Positions 1 through 9,151 of a stretch of DNA of 64,000 nt are shown here, in pieces. Source of the stretch: UBA8199 sp964507045 (GTDB taxonomy: Bacteria > Verrucomicrobiota > Verrucomicrobiia > Limisphaerales > UBA8199); the NCBI GenBank assembly GCA_964507045.1, contig CAZDOO010000007.1:34026-98025 (forward strand), given 5' to 3'. The translations under genes were made by a program, and so were the position numbers. Positions within the stretch are counted from its first letter, which is position 1, and each line of letters opens with the position of its first letter. Under the pieces are notes generated by a model, which was given only the letters and a program-made list of their open reading frames with translations, was not told the origin of the DNA and did not search any database.

Positions 1-1325
1 GGCTCGGTGGCGTGGTTGGTGGACTGGTAGTAATCCAGGTAGCAGAACTTGGTCGGCGCCATGATCACATCGTGGCCCGCGCTGGCGGCCTCGACCGCCC
101 CGCCAATCCAATCCATCACCACGGCGTTCTGGGCCAGGCCGCCTTCGCGAATCTCGCTCCAGCCGATCAGCGTGCGGCCCCGGGCGTTGATGAACTTCTC
201 GATGCGGCGGGTGAAGTAGCTTTGCAGCTCGTGCTCGTTCTTAAGGCCTTCCTGCTTGATCCGGGCCTGGCAGCGGGCGCATTGCTTCCAGTTGTCCTTG
301 GGCACTTCGTCGCCGCCGATGTGGATGTATTGGCCGGGGAACAGCTCGCACACCTCGGCCAGCACGTTCTGCAGGAACTCGAACGACTCCTCCTTGCCCG
401 CGCAATAGATGCCCGCGAAGACTCCGCCCTTGGTGTTGGGGGTGTAGGGTCCGCCGGTGCAACTCAGCTCAGGATAGGCCGCGAGCGCCGCGCACGAATG
501 CCCGGGCATTTCGATCTCGGGCACCACGGTTATATGCCGGGCCGCGGCATAAGCGACGATCTCGCGGATGTCGGCTTTTGTGTAATAGCCGCCATACCGA
601 CCGTCCGGGCCATAAGCCGTGCTGAGCTTCGGGTCCAGGCCGAACCCCGCCTCGTCCCGCCACGCCGACACCGTCGTCAGGCGAGGATACTTCTTGATCG
701 GGAGGCGCCAGCCCTGGTCGTCCACCAGGTGAAAGTGAAACGTGTTCACTTTGAGCAGGGCGAGTGTGTCCAGCACTTGTTTGACCTCGGCCTTGGTGAA
801 GAAGTGGCGGCTGACGTCGAACATGAAGCCGCGCCACTTGAACCGCGGCTGGTCCTCAATCTGCACGCAGGGGATGTTCCAAGCCCGGCCCGGCGCCGGT
901 TGGGAGGCAAAGGCCTCGGGCGGCAATAGTTGCAGCAAGGATTGGACGCCGTAGAACATGCCTGCCTGGCCGGAGGCACGAATGACGACGGAGTCCGGGG
1001 CCACGGTCAACTCGTAGCCTTCCGGGCCCAGGGCCGCTTTGGCGTCCGCCGTGGTGAGCAGGATGGCGCCTTTCGACGCGGCGCGCTCCTTGCTGGCAAC
1101 GACCTTGAGCTTATAGCCGGTCGCTTTGCGCAGCCGCTCTGCCAGGCACTGGCCGGTTTCCCGCGAGGTGGTGTCTGCCAGCAGCGGCGTCTTCAGGTGG
1201 AGGTTGAATGCCCCTTCGCGGTGCTCCAGCTTCAGGGGGAGCGGGACCAGGGCGGGGGCTGGGTCGGCGGCAAAGGCGCTCGCCGCCAGCAGGGAGAGGA
1301 GGATTACAGCAGTTGGGTATTTCAT
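1..1325 (-). CDS. Beta-N-acetylhexosaminidase, GH20 family (C-terminus cut by window edge)
   Basis: Removes terminal beta-linked N-acetylhexosamine from glycans, in the periplasm or outside the cell. Read on the minus strand, the protein begins MKYPTAVILLSLLAASAFAA, a clear Sec signal peptide. A GH20 N-terminal domain follows (about residues 25-150), then a TIM barrel starting near FKWRGFMFDVSRHFF. The catalytic Asp-Glu pair is seen in HIGGDEVPKDNW near residue 335. The frame is open at position 1, so the C-terminus lies outside the window. The ATG at 1325 overlaps the TGA of the upstream symporter gene by 4 bases (ATGA), which supports this start and translational coupling. The GH20 assignment is secure; the exact substrate is inferred from the neighbouring fucosidase and symporter. 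Confidence 0.92.
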   Translation of the reverse strand, partial: MKYPTAVILLSLLAASAFAADPAPALVPLPLKLEHREGAFNLHLKTPLLADTTSRETGQCLAERLRKATGYKLKVVASKERAASKGAILLTTADAKAALGPEGYELTVAPDSVVIRASGQAGMFYGVQSLLQLLPPEAFASQPAPGRAWNIPCVQIEDQPRFKWRGFMFDVSRHFFTKAEVKQVLDTLALLKVNTFHFHLVDDQGWRLPIKKYPRLTTVSAWRDEAGFGLDPKLSTAYGPDGRYGGYYTKADIREIVAYAAARHITVVPEIEMPGHSCAALAAYPELSCTGGPYTPNTKGGVFAGIYCAGKEESFEFLQNVLAEVCELFPGQYIHIGGDEVPKDNWKQCARCQARIKQEGLKNEHELQSYFTRRIEKFINARGRTLIGWSEIREGGLAQNAVVMDWIGGAVEAASAGHDVIMAPTKFCYLDYYQSTNHATE

Positions 1326-3175
1326 GGAGTTGCTTTGTCTTTATCCCAGAGCCGGTTCACTACCCACAGCAAGGTCAGGCCACTGACCAGGAACACGCCG
1401 GTGAGAATCAGTGCCGGCTGCAGGCGACCGTAGAGAAAGTTGCCGATGGCGAACAACGAGGACCAGATCACCGCGCAGCCGGAGACCCACCCCAGCGTCG
1501 CCTTGCCCATGTGGTCGCCGTGCAGCGCCGCGTCGGCCGCGGTCACGCCGGCGGCCTTCCGGACGTCCGTCCAGCCCGGACCGGCGGGATGCACTTTCCG
1601 GTAAAACTCGATCAGCTTCGCGCGCTCGGTCGGCGGCGCCACATACGCGGCGATGAGCCAGCAAATCGTCGTGAAGCCGACCTGGAGGATGGTGGTTTGC
1701 GCAAAGCCCAGGTGGGGCAGCACGCCGATCTTCTCGAGATAGGGGAACCCCGCCGCGCTGATGAGCGACGCCGCCATGGCCGCGACTTCGCACCACGCGG
1801 AGACGCGCGACCAGAACCAGCGCACAATGTAGAGCAACCCCGTGCCGGCGCCGATGGAGAGCAGGATCTGGAACGCCTGCTGCGCCGAACTCATCACCGT
1901 GCTCAACAGCGCCGCGAAGAGATACAGCAGCACGGTGCAAAGGCGGCCTACGTTCACATAATGCTTTTCAGTGGCGGACGGGTTGATGAAGCGCCGGTAG
2001 AAATCGTGCACCAGGTAGGAGGAGCCCCAATTGAGGTGCGTCAGGATCGTGGAGGAGTTGGCCGCAATCAGCCCGCCGACCATTAAGCCGACAAAGCCGA
2101 CCGGCAGGAATTTCAGCATGGCCGGAAACGCGCTGTCGTGGCCGATCAGCTTGGGATCGGCATTCGGGAACGCGGCCTGGATGGAGGCCAGGTCGGGGAA
2201 AACAATGATGGAGCAGAGCGCGGTGATGATCCACGGCCAGGGCCGCAGCACATAGTGCGCGAGGTTGAAAAAGAGCACCGCGCCCAGGGAATCCTTCTCC
2301 GACTTGGAAGCCAGCATGCGCTGGGCGATGTAGCTGCCGCCGCCCGGCTCCGCGCCCGGATACCAGTTGGCCCACCAGCCGATAGCGAGGGGCATGATGA
2401 AGATCATCAGCGCCAACTGGTAGAGGGAGAAGTTGGGCAGGATGTTGAGGATGGGCTGGCCGCTGCCGTTAATGGCCGACATCACCGGCTGGCCCCCCTC
2501 GGGCAGCACCACCTGCAGGTGGCCCAACTTTGCCATCAGCACGCCCAGGCCGCCGACCTGCTTCAGCGAGAAATAGGCCGCCGCCACCACCGCCGTCATC
2601 TTGATGAAGAACTGGATCATATCAATGACCAGCACGCCCCACAGACCGGAGTGCGAGGCGAATACGGTATTCAGAATGCCGCACAGGATGATCGTCTGCC
2701 ACGGCGGCAGGCCGAACAGAATGTTGGCGATCTTGCACGCGGCCAGCGTCACCATGCCCATGATGAAGCAGTTGAAGAACAATCCCAGGTAGACCGCGCG
2801 AAACCCGCGCACGACGGAGGCAGCCTTGCCCGAATAGCGCAGCTCGTAGAACTCCAGGTCCGTCATCACCCCGGAGCGCCGCCAGAGCCGGGCAAAGAAG
2901 AACACTGTGGACACGCCCGTGAGCACAAAGGCCCACCACTGCCAGTTGCCCGCCACGCCAAACTTGCGCACCTGCTCGGTTACCCAGTTCGGCGTGTCGC
3001 TGCTGAACGTGGTCGCCACCATGGAAAGCCCCGCCAGCCACCACGGCACGGAGCGGCCGGAAGCGAAGAACTCGGAAGTGTTCTTGCCCGCCCGCTTGCC
3101 GAAGAACAGCGCCGGGATGAAACAGATCAGCAGGGTCGCCAGGACAATGAGCCAATCAATGAGCTGTAGGTGCAT
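1322..3175 (-). CDS. Sodium:solute symporter (SSS/SLC5 family)
   Basis: A multi-pass inner-membrane transporter that probably imports a sugar or glycan fragment with sodium. The chosen start gives 617 residues beginning MHLQLIDWLIVLATLLICF, followed by about 13-14 hydrophobic segments and the family-typical region FFASGRSVPWWLAGLSMVAT. The open frame runs 77 codons further upstream, but that stretch translates heptamer repeat DNA around 3311-3403 and looks non-coding, so I start at 3175. The stop overlaps the GH20 start, so transporter and hydrolase are probably made together. The substrate cannot be read from sequence; hexosamine or fucose is a context guess. Confidence 0.9.
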   Translation of the reverse strand: MHLQLIDWLIVLATLLICFIPALFFGKRAGKNTSEFFASGRSVPWWLAGLSMVATTFSSDTPNWVTEQVRKFGVAGNWQWWAFVLTGVSTVFFFARLWRRSGVMTDLEFYELRYSGKAASVVRGFRAVYLGLFFNCFIMGMVTLAACKIANILFGLPPWQTIILCGILNTVFASHSGLWGVLVIDMIQFFIKMTAVVAAAYFSLKQVGGLGVLMAKLGHLQVVLPEGGQPVMSAINGSGQPILNILPNFSLYQLALMIFIMPLAIGWWANWYPGAEPGGGSYIAQRMLASKSEKDSLGAVLFFNLAHYVLRPWPWIITALCSIIVFPDLASIQAAFPNADPKLIGHDSAFPAMLKFLPVGFVGLMVGGLIAANSSTILTHLNWGSSYLVHDFYRRFINPSATEKHYVNVGRLCTVLLYLFAALLSTVMSSAQQAFQILLSIGAGTGLLYIVRWFWSRVSAWCEVAAMAASLISAAGFPYLEKIGVLPHLGFAQTTILQVGFTTICWLIAAYVAPPTERAKLIEFYRKVHPAGPGWTDVRKAAGVTAADAALHGDHMGKATLGWVSGCAVIWSSLFAIGNFLYGRLQPALILTGVFLVSGLTLLWVVNRLWDKDKATP

Positions 3176-3310
3176 ATCCGAGTTGTCTGCGCTGTACGCG
3201 CCGATGGCCGAGCACGCTAATGGCATTTCCCGGCCAAGACAAGCGGTTTGCTTGCCGATACAAGCCTGTGCCGCCGCCGAAATCACCTTTCCATGAACCG
3301 GGGGAACAAC

Positions 3311-3403
3311 CAACATCCAACATCGAACGCCCAACATCCAATCATGGACCGAAGCGCGGCCCTTGGAGATTGAAGGTTGGATGTTGGAGGTTGGATGTTG
3401 CCT
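3311..3403. repeat. Mirrored 7-bp tandem array
   Basis: Left arm: heptamers CAACATC, CAACATC, GAACGCC, CAACATC, CAATCAT at 3311-3345. Right arm: the complementary heptamers GTTGGAT, GTTGGAG, GTTGGAT, GTTGCCT at 3376-3403. Between them lie about 30 bp of unique DNA. The arms can pair into an imperfect hairpin. The array lies just upstream of the symporter start. Confidence 0.8.
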
Positions 3404-3646
3404 CACGGTGGTTCAGGGGTTCAAAGCGCGAAAAGCTGTCTTCGGGGAATTCTCTCCCTTTCCTGCAAGAGGAGGGGCGGGTTCTCGTCGGCCCCTCGGG
3501 TCAACTCCGGGCCGGGCCGACCGGAATAGCGGCGTTTGTTACAGGCCGAACTGCGCGCCGCACCCCTTGAGGGCCGGTTCGCGGTCCGGATGGCCCCAAA
3601 GGCCGGTAACCTCCTCATCCGGCTCATTTTCCGCTTCGCTCTGGCC

Positions 3647-3741
3647 TACCTCACCGTCACCTCACCGTCTCCCCTCCCTAGCACCTCTCATAAACTATGA
3701 GAGGTGCTAGGGAGGGGAGACGGTGAGGTGACGGTGAGGTA
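3647..3741. repeat. Perfect 46-bp inverted repeat built from 11-bp units
   Basis: Arms 3647-3692 and 3696-3741 are exact reverse complements, separated by AAC. The left arm divides into 11-bp units: TACCTCACCGT, CACCTCACCGT, CTCCCCTCCCT, AGCACCTCTCA. It lies in the gene-free stretch 3176-3973, between the 5' end of the symporter gene and the 3' end of the fucosidase gene. Apart from this hairpin and the heptamer array I see nothing coding in that stretch. Confidence 0.95.
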
Positions 3742-3973
3742 AGGGCGAGGAGAGGGAGGGGCTGGGGTTCAGAAACCTGCCGGTGGGTGTCCGAAGAGCG
3801 AATCTAGCCCTGATTTGCTGGCGCAACGGCCAAATTGTGACCACTCCTGCAACCCGGCATAGCGGAGCGGAGTCGCCCCCGCAGCGACGACCGCCAGCCG
3901 GACCCTGCGAGTTCAGGCGACGCCGCTTCGTGGGGATGAACAGCGCGCGGCTGAACGCATGGGCGTGGCTGAC

Positions 3974-5317
3974 TCAGAGTGGCTCCAGGTCCATGGCCGA
4001 GCCGTCGAGTTCCAGCTTCAGGATGGAGTCAATCGGTGGCGGGATGGACCGCTTGGGGCCGGGCGGCAGGAGCAGTTCCGCGCCGTTTGCCGGCGGACGG
4101 GCGAGCGGCGGCTTCACTTGGATGACAAGCCAGCGGCCTGACTGGCTGACCCGCGCGGTGCCGCCGGTCAGCATCGAGCTGCGGACAATTGTTCTGGGAA
4201 TGTTGGGCAGGGTGACCGTCTCGCCGTTGTAACCGAGGAGGTGCAGGTAAATGGTGTTGCCTTTGCGCGTGCTGGCGAGGGAATTGCCCGGCTTCCAGGG
4301 CCCGCCGCGCGTGCCATAGATTGTCCCGCCATACTTCTTGAGCCAATCGCCCATTTCCTTCAGCCGCTCGACCTGCCGCGGCTCGATCCGGCCGTCGGGC
4401 ATGGGGCCGACGTTGAACAGCAGGTTGCCGTCGCCGCCGGCGCAGCGGATCAGCGTTTCCAGGCATTCCTGAAGGGACTTCATCTTATCGTCCGGTTTCC
4501 AGGCCCACTGCTTGCAGATGGTGATGCAGCTTTCCCAGGGACGGTCGTTCTGGAACTTGCCGATGCGCTGCTCGGGGGTGTCGAAGTCCTCCGGCATTTG
4601 GCCGTTGCGGTTGTTGATGAGAATGCGCGGCTGCAGTTCGTGGATCATCTTGTTCAGTGCCTGGGCGTCGTAGTCTTTGGCGGGTTTGCCCAGGCCGTCG
4701 AACCAGAAGACATCCACCGCGCCGTAGCGGGTGAGTAGCTCTCGGACCTGCGTCTTGAGGAAGGCGAGGTAGTTGGTGTGGCGGCCGGTGAAGGCATCCG
4801 GGTGGTGCCAGTTGGGCTGCGAGTAATAGAGGCCGAAGCGCAGACCGGCGCGGTGGCAGGCATCGGCCAACTCCCGGACCACGTCGCGCCGGAAGGGGCT
4901 GTCGGGCGAGGTGATCTTGTAGTCGTCGGCCTGCGTGTCGAACATGCTGAAGCCGTCGTGGTGCCGGCTGGTGAAGACGAGATACTTCATGCCCGCGGCC
5001 TTGGCGAGGGCGACCCAACTGTCGGCGTTGAAGTTGGTGGGGTTGAACTGCCGATAAAGATTGTCATAGACCTCGACGGGGATTTGCGTGCCGCGGCCTT
5101 TGTAGCCGCGCCGCTCGCCGCCCCGGGACCAGCCGATCTCAGTGCCTTTCAGGCTGACTGGCCCCCAGTGGATGAACAGGCCGAAACGCGCGTCGCGCCA
5201 CCATTGCAGGCGCTCCGTTTCTGGACCAGCGGCGGCGGATTTTGCATCACTGGCATGAAGTGACAGGCTGCAGCAGAGGGTGGCGGCCAACAGCAGGAGT
5301 CTCATTCGCAGGTTCAT
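3974..5317 (-). CDS. Alpha-L-fucosidase, GH29 family
   Basis: Hydrolyses terminal alpha-L-fucose from glycans, probably outside the cytoplasm. The 447-residue protein starts MNLRMRLLLLAATLCCSLSL, a signal peptide. The barrel carries FGLFIHWGPVSLKG (about residue 50), YLVFTSRHHDGFSMFDT (about 115) and the nucleophile region AVDVFWFDGLG (about 208), where the first Asp of the WFDG-type motif is expected to be catalytic. A beta-sandwich-like C-terminus follows. The ATG at 5317 overlaps the TGA of the upstream Tat-protein gene as ATGA, so I prefer it to a Met six codons upstream. Family assignment is firm. Confidence 0.93.
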   Translation of the reverse strand: MNLRMRLLLLAATLCCSLSLHASDAKSAAAGPETERLQWWRDARFGLFIHWGPVSLKGTEIGWSRGGERRGYKGRGTQIPVEVYDNLYRQFNPTNFNADSWVALAKAAGMKYLVFTSRHHDGFSMFDTQADDYKITSPDSPFRRDVVRELADACHRAGLRFGLYYSQPNWHHPDAFTGRHTNYLAFLKTQVRELLTRYGAVDVFWFDGLGKPAKDYDAQALNKMIHELQPRILINNRNGQMPEDFDTPEQRIGKFQNDRPWESCITICKQWAWKPDDKMKSLQECLETLIRCAGGDGNLLFNVGPMPDGRIEPRQVERLKEMGDWLKKYGGTIYGTRGGPWKPGNSLASTRKGNTIYLHLLGYNGETVTLPNIPRTIVRSSMLTGGTARVSQSGRWLVIQVKPPLARPPANGAELLLPPGPKRSIPPPIDSILKLELDGSAMDLEPL

Positions 5318-7713
5318 TTCAAGCGGGGCAGCCAACGTGTCAGCAAATCCTGGCAGTTGATGACCTTCTCCGCCAGGTCCACCGGCACGTAGTAGTATTG
5401 GTTGGAGGCCTCGAACCCGATGCGTGAGTCGCGGGTTTGTATGGCGTGCAAGCGCCGCGCCAATTCCATCTCCGCCCGCAACAGGCGCTCGAGTTCCGCG
5501 CCGGCGGACTGCGCATCCGCCGGGGACTTTGCCGCCTCCAGGCTGCGGCGCGCCCGGATGAATCGGGCCTGGTTGGCCACGCTGCGGAAGTGAATGGCGG
5601 CGGCCTCGCCGACGCTCAGCTCCTGCAGCGCCGCGGCGTTCTGTTCCCCGGTCAACTGGCTGCGGCCCGCGTGGAATGCGGCGGCCAGGCCGGCGTGCGC
5701 GCGCTCAAAGCCGTCCGCCACTTTCTCGAACTGGCCGATGAAGACTTCCGGCGGATACACCGCGCGCCAGGCGTCCAGATCATCGTAAGGAAAACCTACC
5801 ATCGAGGCATGATAGCCAGTCGGCTCGCCCCAGAGCGGGTTGGCCGGGCCGACCTGCATGGGGGCGTTATAGACCAGGCTGCCGTGGAACGGGAATTCGC
5901 TGAACGCCTCGCTGTAAGCCTGCCAGGCGCGCACCACCTGCGGGGCCAGCGCGGCTCCGAAATGGCGCTCCGCCACTCGCGCCATCGCGTGGTCCGGGTC
6001 CGCTGCCGGCGCCGCTCCCAACTCGGCGACGACTTCGAGGTTGGGCGAGGGGTATCCGCCCAGCGTCCAGCCGAGCATGAGCCCATTGACGCCCGCGCGG
6101 CGAAGATTGGCGATGTGGCGGGCGACATTGGCCAGCGCCGGGATGTAGGGCACCGCCGACAGCTCCCACGTATTGCCGCATTGAGTCTTGGCCAGCGCGC
6201 GCAAGCCCCGGGCCCGGGCTGATTCCCAGCGCTGCCGCGCGCGGTCGCCGGGGCCAACGGTCGAGATGGAATATTCCCCGACGGCGGTGCGCACGCCGCC
6301 CCGCTGGATCGGCATGCCCCACTCGCTGACGCTCATGAAGCTGACCTCGCGTGGAAGCTGGGCGATGATCTTCTCCGCCCAGTCATCCTGCCAGCCCCAA
6401 TCCCAGACGATGAGTTTCTGCCCGTTGCCGGCGCGGCGGATGCCTTCGTAGAAAGTCGTGTTCACTTCCGAGATCACATCAGCGGGCGGGCGCTGGCCGC
6501 AGCGCGGGCAAGCCTTGCCGCCGCCGTGCGACCAGCAATTGGTCAGGTTCTCCGAGCCGCTGATGGTGAAGAAGCCCGCCAGCGCGGGGACCGCGCGGCA
6601 AATAGAGGCCACCGCCGACGCCAGCCACTCGCGCACCTCCGGCACACTGGTGCACAAGGCGGCATAGTCGCCTTGCGCCACGCCCTTCAGCTCCGGCCGC
6701 GAGGCAAAGAAACTCACCGGGCAGGAGCGGGGTTCATTCAGATAGAGATAAATGCCCACGCCGTGCCGCCGCGCTCTCTCGACCAGCCGGCGCAGATTCT
6801 TCAGCCGCGTCGCATAGTGCTCGCTTTGCCGCGCATACCATGGAAACGGGGCGAGCCGCGTCAGGACCGCTTGCAGCCAGACGCCGTCCACGCCTGAGGC
6901 GGCCAGCCGCGCCAGGTAGCCGTCCGGGTAAGGGTCCAGTGTGGGATCGAGCAGCGGGTCGCCATAGAGAGCGAAGTAGGAGTAACAGAACCGCGGAGAG
7001 AACGCGCTGCTGCCTGCGGTCGGGCGCCCGGCGGCCTTGGGCGGTCGTGACAGTTGCCGGACAAACTCAAACAAAGGCTCTTCGGGCTGTCCGACCCCCT
7101 CGGGAAACTTAGCGCGCAGCAGTGCGGCCATCTCGCCGGCGCGGGCGCGGGCGCGGGCATCGGGCGGATGATATTCCAGGCGCTGGCATTGCGGCTTCAA
7201 GTTGCCCAGCTTCACGAACAGGAAGTCGTCCTCGCGCAGCGAGAAGGCCATCTCCTCAGCCGTCCAGCCCAGGAGTTGCAGCAGTTGCTCGTAGGGCAAC
7301 AGATGCCAGTTGCGCCGGATGACGGATAGCGCGGAACGCCGCTGCTGCTCCGCGGTAATCCGCGGCGGTCCCGCCAGTCCCATGCTCCGCCCCAAGCGCA
7401 CAATCTCGCCGGCGCGCGTGCCGACGACTTCCGCCATTCGGCGGGCGGGCACCAGTTGCCAATTGCGCCACACAAACGCGTGCAAGCGATCAGGAAAGTG
7501 CGGGAACGGCACCGGCCGGGGCGCGTTGCCCCGCGGAAGCGCGGCCGCCGTGAGGGCAGCCTCCTTGCCGACGGGAGCCGCCCCGGCCCAATCCTCGATC
7601 AACCCATACTTCGTCAGCGCACAGCTCCCCACAGCCAGGGAGGCCGACTTGAGAAACCTCCGGCGATCAAAGTTCCCGCCCCATTGCTTTGGCTTCATAG
7701 TCATGGTGGACAT
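5314..7713 (-). CDS. Tat-exported protein of unknown function, possibly a glycoside-hydrolase-like barrel
   Basis: About 799 residues. A twin-arginine signal is visible near the N-terminus (FDRRRFLKSASLAVG). Residues about 60-150 hold two similar stretches (WRNWQLVPARRMAEVVG and RRNWHLLPYEQLLQLLGW), suggesting a duplicated helical unit. The middle, from YGDPLLDPTLDPYPDGYLA through GFFTISGSENLTNCWSH, reads like strands and loops of a TIM barrel, and it contains a CPRCG pair that could bind metal. It is translationally coupled to the fucosidase (ATGA), so a role in glycan breakdown is a reasonable inference. The start is uncertain: Met codons at 7713, 7704 and 7698 are all possible and no clear ribosome site decides. 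I do not recognise a named family. Confidence 0.7.
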   Translation of the reverse strand: MSTMTMKPKQWGGNFDRRRFLKSASLAVGSCALTKYGLIEDWAGAAPVGKEAALTAAALPRGNAPRPVPFPHFPDRLHAFVWRNWQLVPARRMAEVVGTRAGEIVRLGRSMGLAGPPRITAEQQRRSALSVIRRNWHLLPYEQLLQLLGWTAEEMAFSLREDDFLFVKLGNLKPQCQRLEYHPPDARARARAGEMAALLRAKFPEGVGQPEEPLFEFVRQLSRPPKAAGRPTAGSSAFSPRFCYSYFALYGDPLLDPTLDPYPDGYLARLAASGVDGVWLQAVLTRLAPFPWYARQSEHYATRLKNLRRLVERARRHGVGIYLYLNEPRSCPVSFFASRPELKGVAQGDYAALCTSVPEVREWLASAVASICRAVPALAGFFTISGSENLTNCWSHGGGKACPRCGQRPPADVISEVNTTFYEGIRRAGNGQKLIVWDWGWQDDWAEKIIAQLPREVSFMSVSEWGMPIQRGGVRTAVGEYSISTVGPGDRARQRWESARARGLRALAKTQCGNTWELSAVPYIPALANVARHIANLRRAGVNGLMLGWTLGGYPSPNLEVVAELGAAPAADPDHAMARVAERHFGAALAPQVVRAWQAYSEAFSEFPFHGSLVYNAPMQVGPANPLWGEPTGYHASMVGFPYDDLDAWRAVYPPEVFIGQFEKVADGFERAHAGLAAAFHAGRSQLTGEQNAAALQELSVGEAAAIHFRSVANQARFIRARRSLEAAKSPADAQSAGAELERLLRAEMELARRLHAIQTRDSRIGFEASNQYYYVPVDLAEKVINCQDLLTRWLPRLK

Positions 7714-7827
7714 GGTTGTAGGATTGGTAGGACATAACCCTGTCGGAGGCAATGCGGTTCGTTGGGGGCTTGCCGTTCGACTTCGCAAGGCAGCAGGGAC
7801 CGCGGGTGCCCGGCGGGCGCAATCAGC

Positions 7828-8598
7828 TCAGGACCGGGCGCGCTTGGTGCCCACGAAGGCGTAACGCGCATGGGTCAGGCCGTTGACCAGCTTGTTCACA
7901 TAATACTTGAAGCCGCTGGACAGGTTGACGTGTTTGACCTGCATGGGCAAGGCGGCCTGTTTGAAGAATTCCTTGTAGTCGGCCAGCGTGTAGAAGCGTT
8001 CGTTGATCCCCGTGGCGACGAGCTTGGCGAGCATCCTGGCGCGGGACTTGATTTTGACCAGGGGCCATACCGGCTCGCGGATGGCGACGAGCTGCCCGCC
8101 CGGTTTCAGCACCCGCTTGGCCTCGCGGAGCACCTGCACGATGTTTGCCGCCCGGTGCAGCAAGCCGGAGCACACCACGAAATCAAAGTGGTTGTCCGGG
8201 AAATCCAGATGATGGAAGTCCGACGGCATGCGCGTGATCTTGTCGGTGTGGGCGCCGAGGAGCTTGAAGACCTTTGGCGCGTGTTCCTTCAGCAGGCGGG
8301 GCGAAGGATCGGTGGCGATGACCGCGACCACCCGGGGCAGCTTGGAAAGCTCCGCGCTCAGCCAGGCCCCGCCCGCGCCGATCTCCAGAATCCGGCCCCG
8401 GAATTCCAGGCCGCATTGTCCGGCCAGAAAAGGGACGTACTTGGAAAAATCCTCCTTCACCGAGCGGAACCACTGGTCCGGCTCGCTGAATTCCAGCGAC
8501 TGCCGGACCCAGGTCTCCTGCATGGCCAGCGTCCATTCGCGCGCCGCGCGCGACAGGCTGGCTTTGTTCTCGAGGTATTTGGACTCCGCCGGTTTCAT
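7828..8598 (-). CDS. SAM-dependent methyltransferase, class I
   Basis: A 256-residue soluble protein with the Rossmann-type SAM pocket RILEIGAGGAWLSAEL (about residue 70) and the post-I and motif IV region DFVVCSGLLHRA followed by VLKPGGQLVAIREPVW (about 140-165), typical of Methyltransf_11/25 proteins. The C-terminus (about 200-256) resembles the lid of methyltransferases found in glycan or lipid assembly clusters, but the substrate cannot be told. It is flanked by the Tat gene and by tadA, with short gaps on the same strand. Confidence 0.85.
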   Translation of the reverse strand: MKPAESKYLENKASLSRAAREWTLAMQETWVRQSLEFSEPDQWFRSVKEDFSKYVPFLAGQCGLEFRGRILEIGAGGAWLSAELSKLPRVVAVIATDPSPRLLKEHAPKVFKLLGAHTDKITRMPSDFHHLDFPDNHFDFVVCSGLLHRAANIVQVLREAKRVLKPGGQLVAIREPVWPLVKIKSRARMLAKLVATGINERFYTLADYKEFFKQAALPMQVKHVNLSSGFKYYVNKLVNGLTHARYAFVGTKRARS

Positions 8599-8665
8599 GC
8601 GAACGGGGACAAGCTAGGGAGCCATCGGCTGTCGCGCAACCTCGTTCTGCGCCGGGCGCCGGGCC

Positions 8666-9151
8666 TCACTCCTTTGCCTTCCTCTGCTCGGCGAAGAAAG
8701 TCTGGAGGAGCGTCCGGCATTCCGCCTCGCGCACCCCGGGGGTAATCGCGCACTGATGATTCAACGTCGGGAACTGCAGCAGGTTCAACGCGCTGCCGGC
8801 GGCGCCCGCCTTGGGATCGCTGGCGCCGTACACCACGCGCGCCAGCCGCACATGCACAATCGCCCCCGCGCACATCGGGCACGGCTCCTTGGTGACGTAC
8901 AGCGTGCAGTCGGTTAGCCGCCAGTCTCCCACCGTCTCCTCGGCCTGCGTCAGCGCCAGCATTTCCGCGTGCGCCGTGGCGTCCTTGAGCAGCTCCACCT
9001 GGTTGAAGGCGCGGGCAATGACGCGCCCCTCGCGCACGACTACCGCCCCGACCGGCACTTCCTCCGCCGCGTAAGCCCTCGCGGCCTGGCGCAGGGCCTC
9101 GCTCATGAAGTAGTGGTCGCTTTGCAGGTCTATGATGGGTTCGTCAGGCAT
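8666..9151 (-). CDS. tadA: tRNA-specific adenosine deaminase TadA
   Basis: Deaminates adenosine 34 of tRNA-Arg(ACG) to inosine, a zinc-dependent cytoplasmic reaction. The 161-residue product has the complete deaminase signature: HAEMLALTQAEE (zinc His and catalytic Glu) and PCPMCAGAIVHVRLARVVYG (two zinc Cys). The start MPDEPIIDLQSDHYFM at 9151 is preferred over upstream codons because the family begins with the helix YFMSEALRQA. The ATG sits 5 bases before the TGA of the upstream Nudix gene, an 8-base overlap that suggests coupled translation. Confidence 0.94.
   Translation of the reverse strand: MPDEPIIDLQSDHYFMSEALRQAARAYAAEEVPVGAVVVREGRVIARAFNQVELLKDATAHAEMLALTQAEETVGDWRLTDCTLYVTKEPCPMCAGAIVHVRLARVVYGASDPKAGAAGSALNLLQFPTLNHQCAITPGVREAECRTLLQTFFAEQRKAKE

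Noticed and set aside
12..929. Long plus-strand open frame at the left edge
   Set aside because: It is antisense to the GH20 hexosaminidase, whose catalytic motifs are clear.
3176..3406. 77-codon N-terminal extension of the symporter
   Set aside because: It translates heptamer repeat DNA and lacks membrane or signal character; the family-like start is at 3175.
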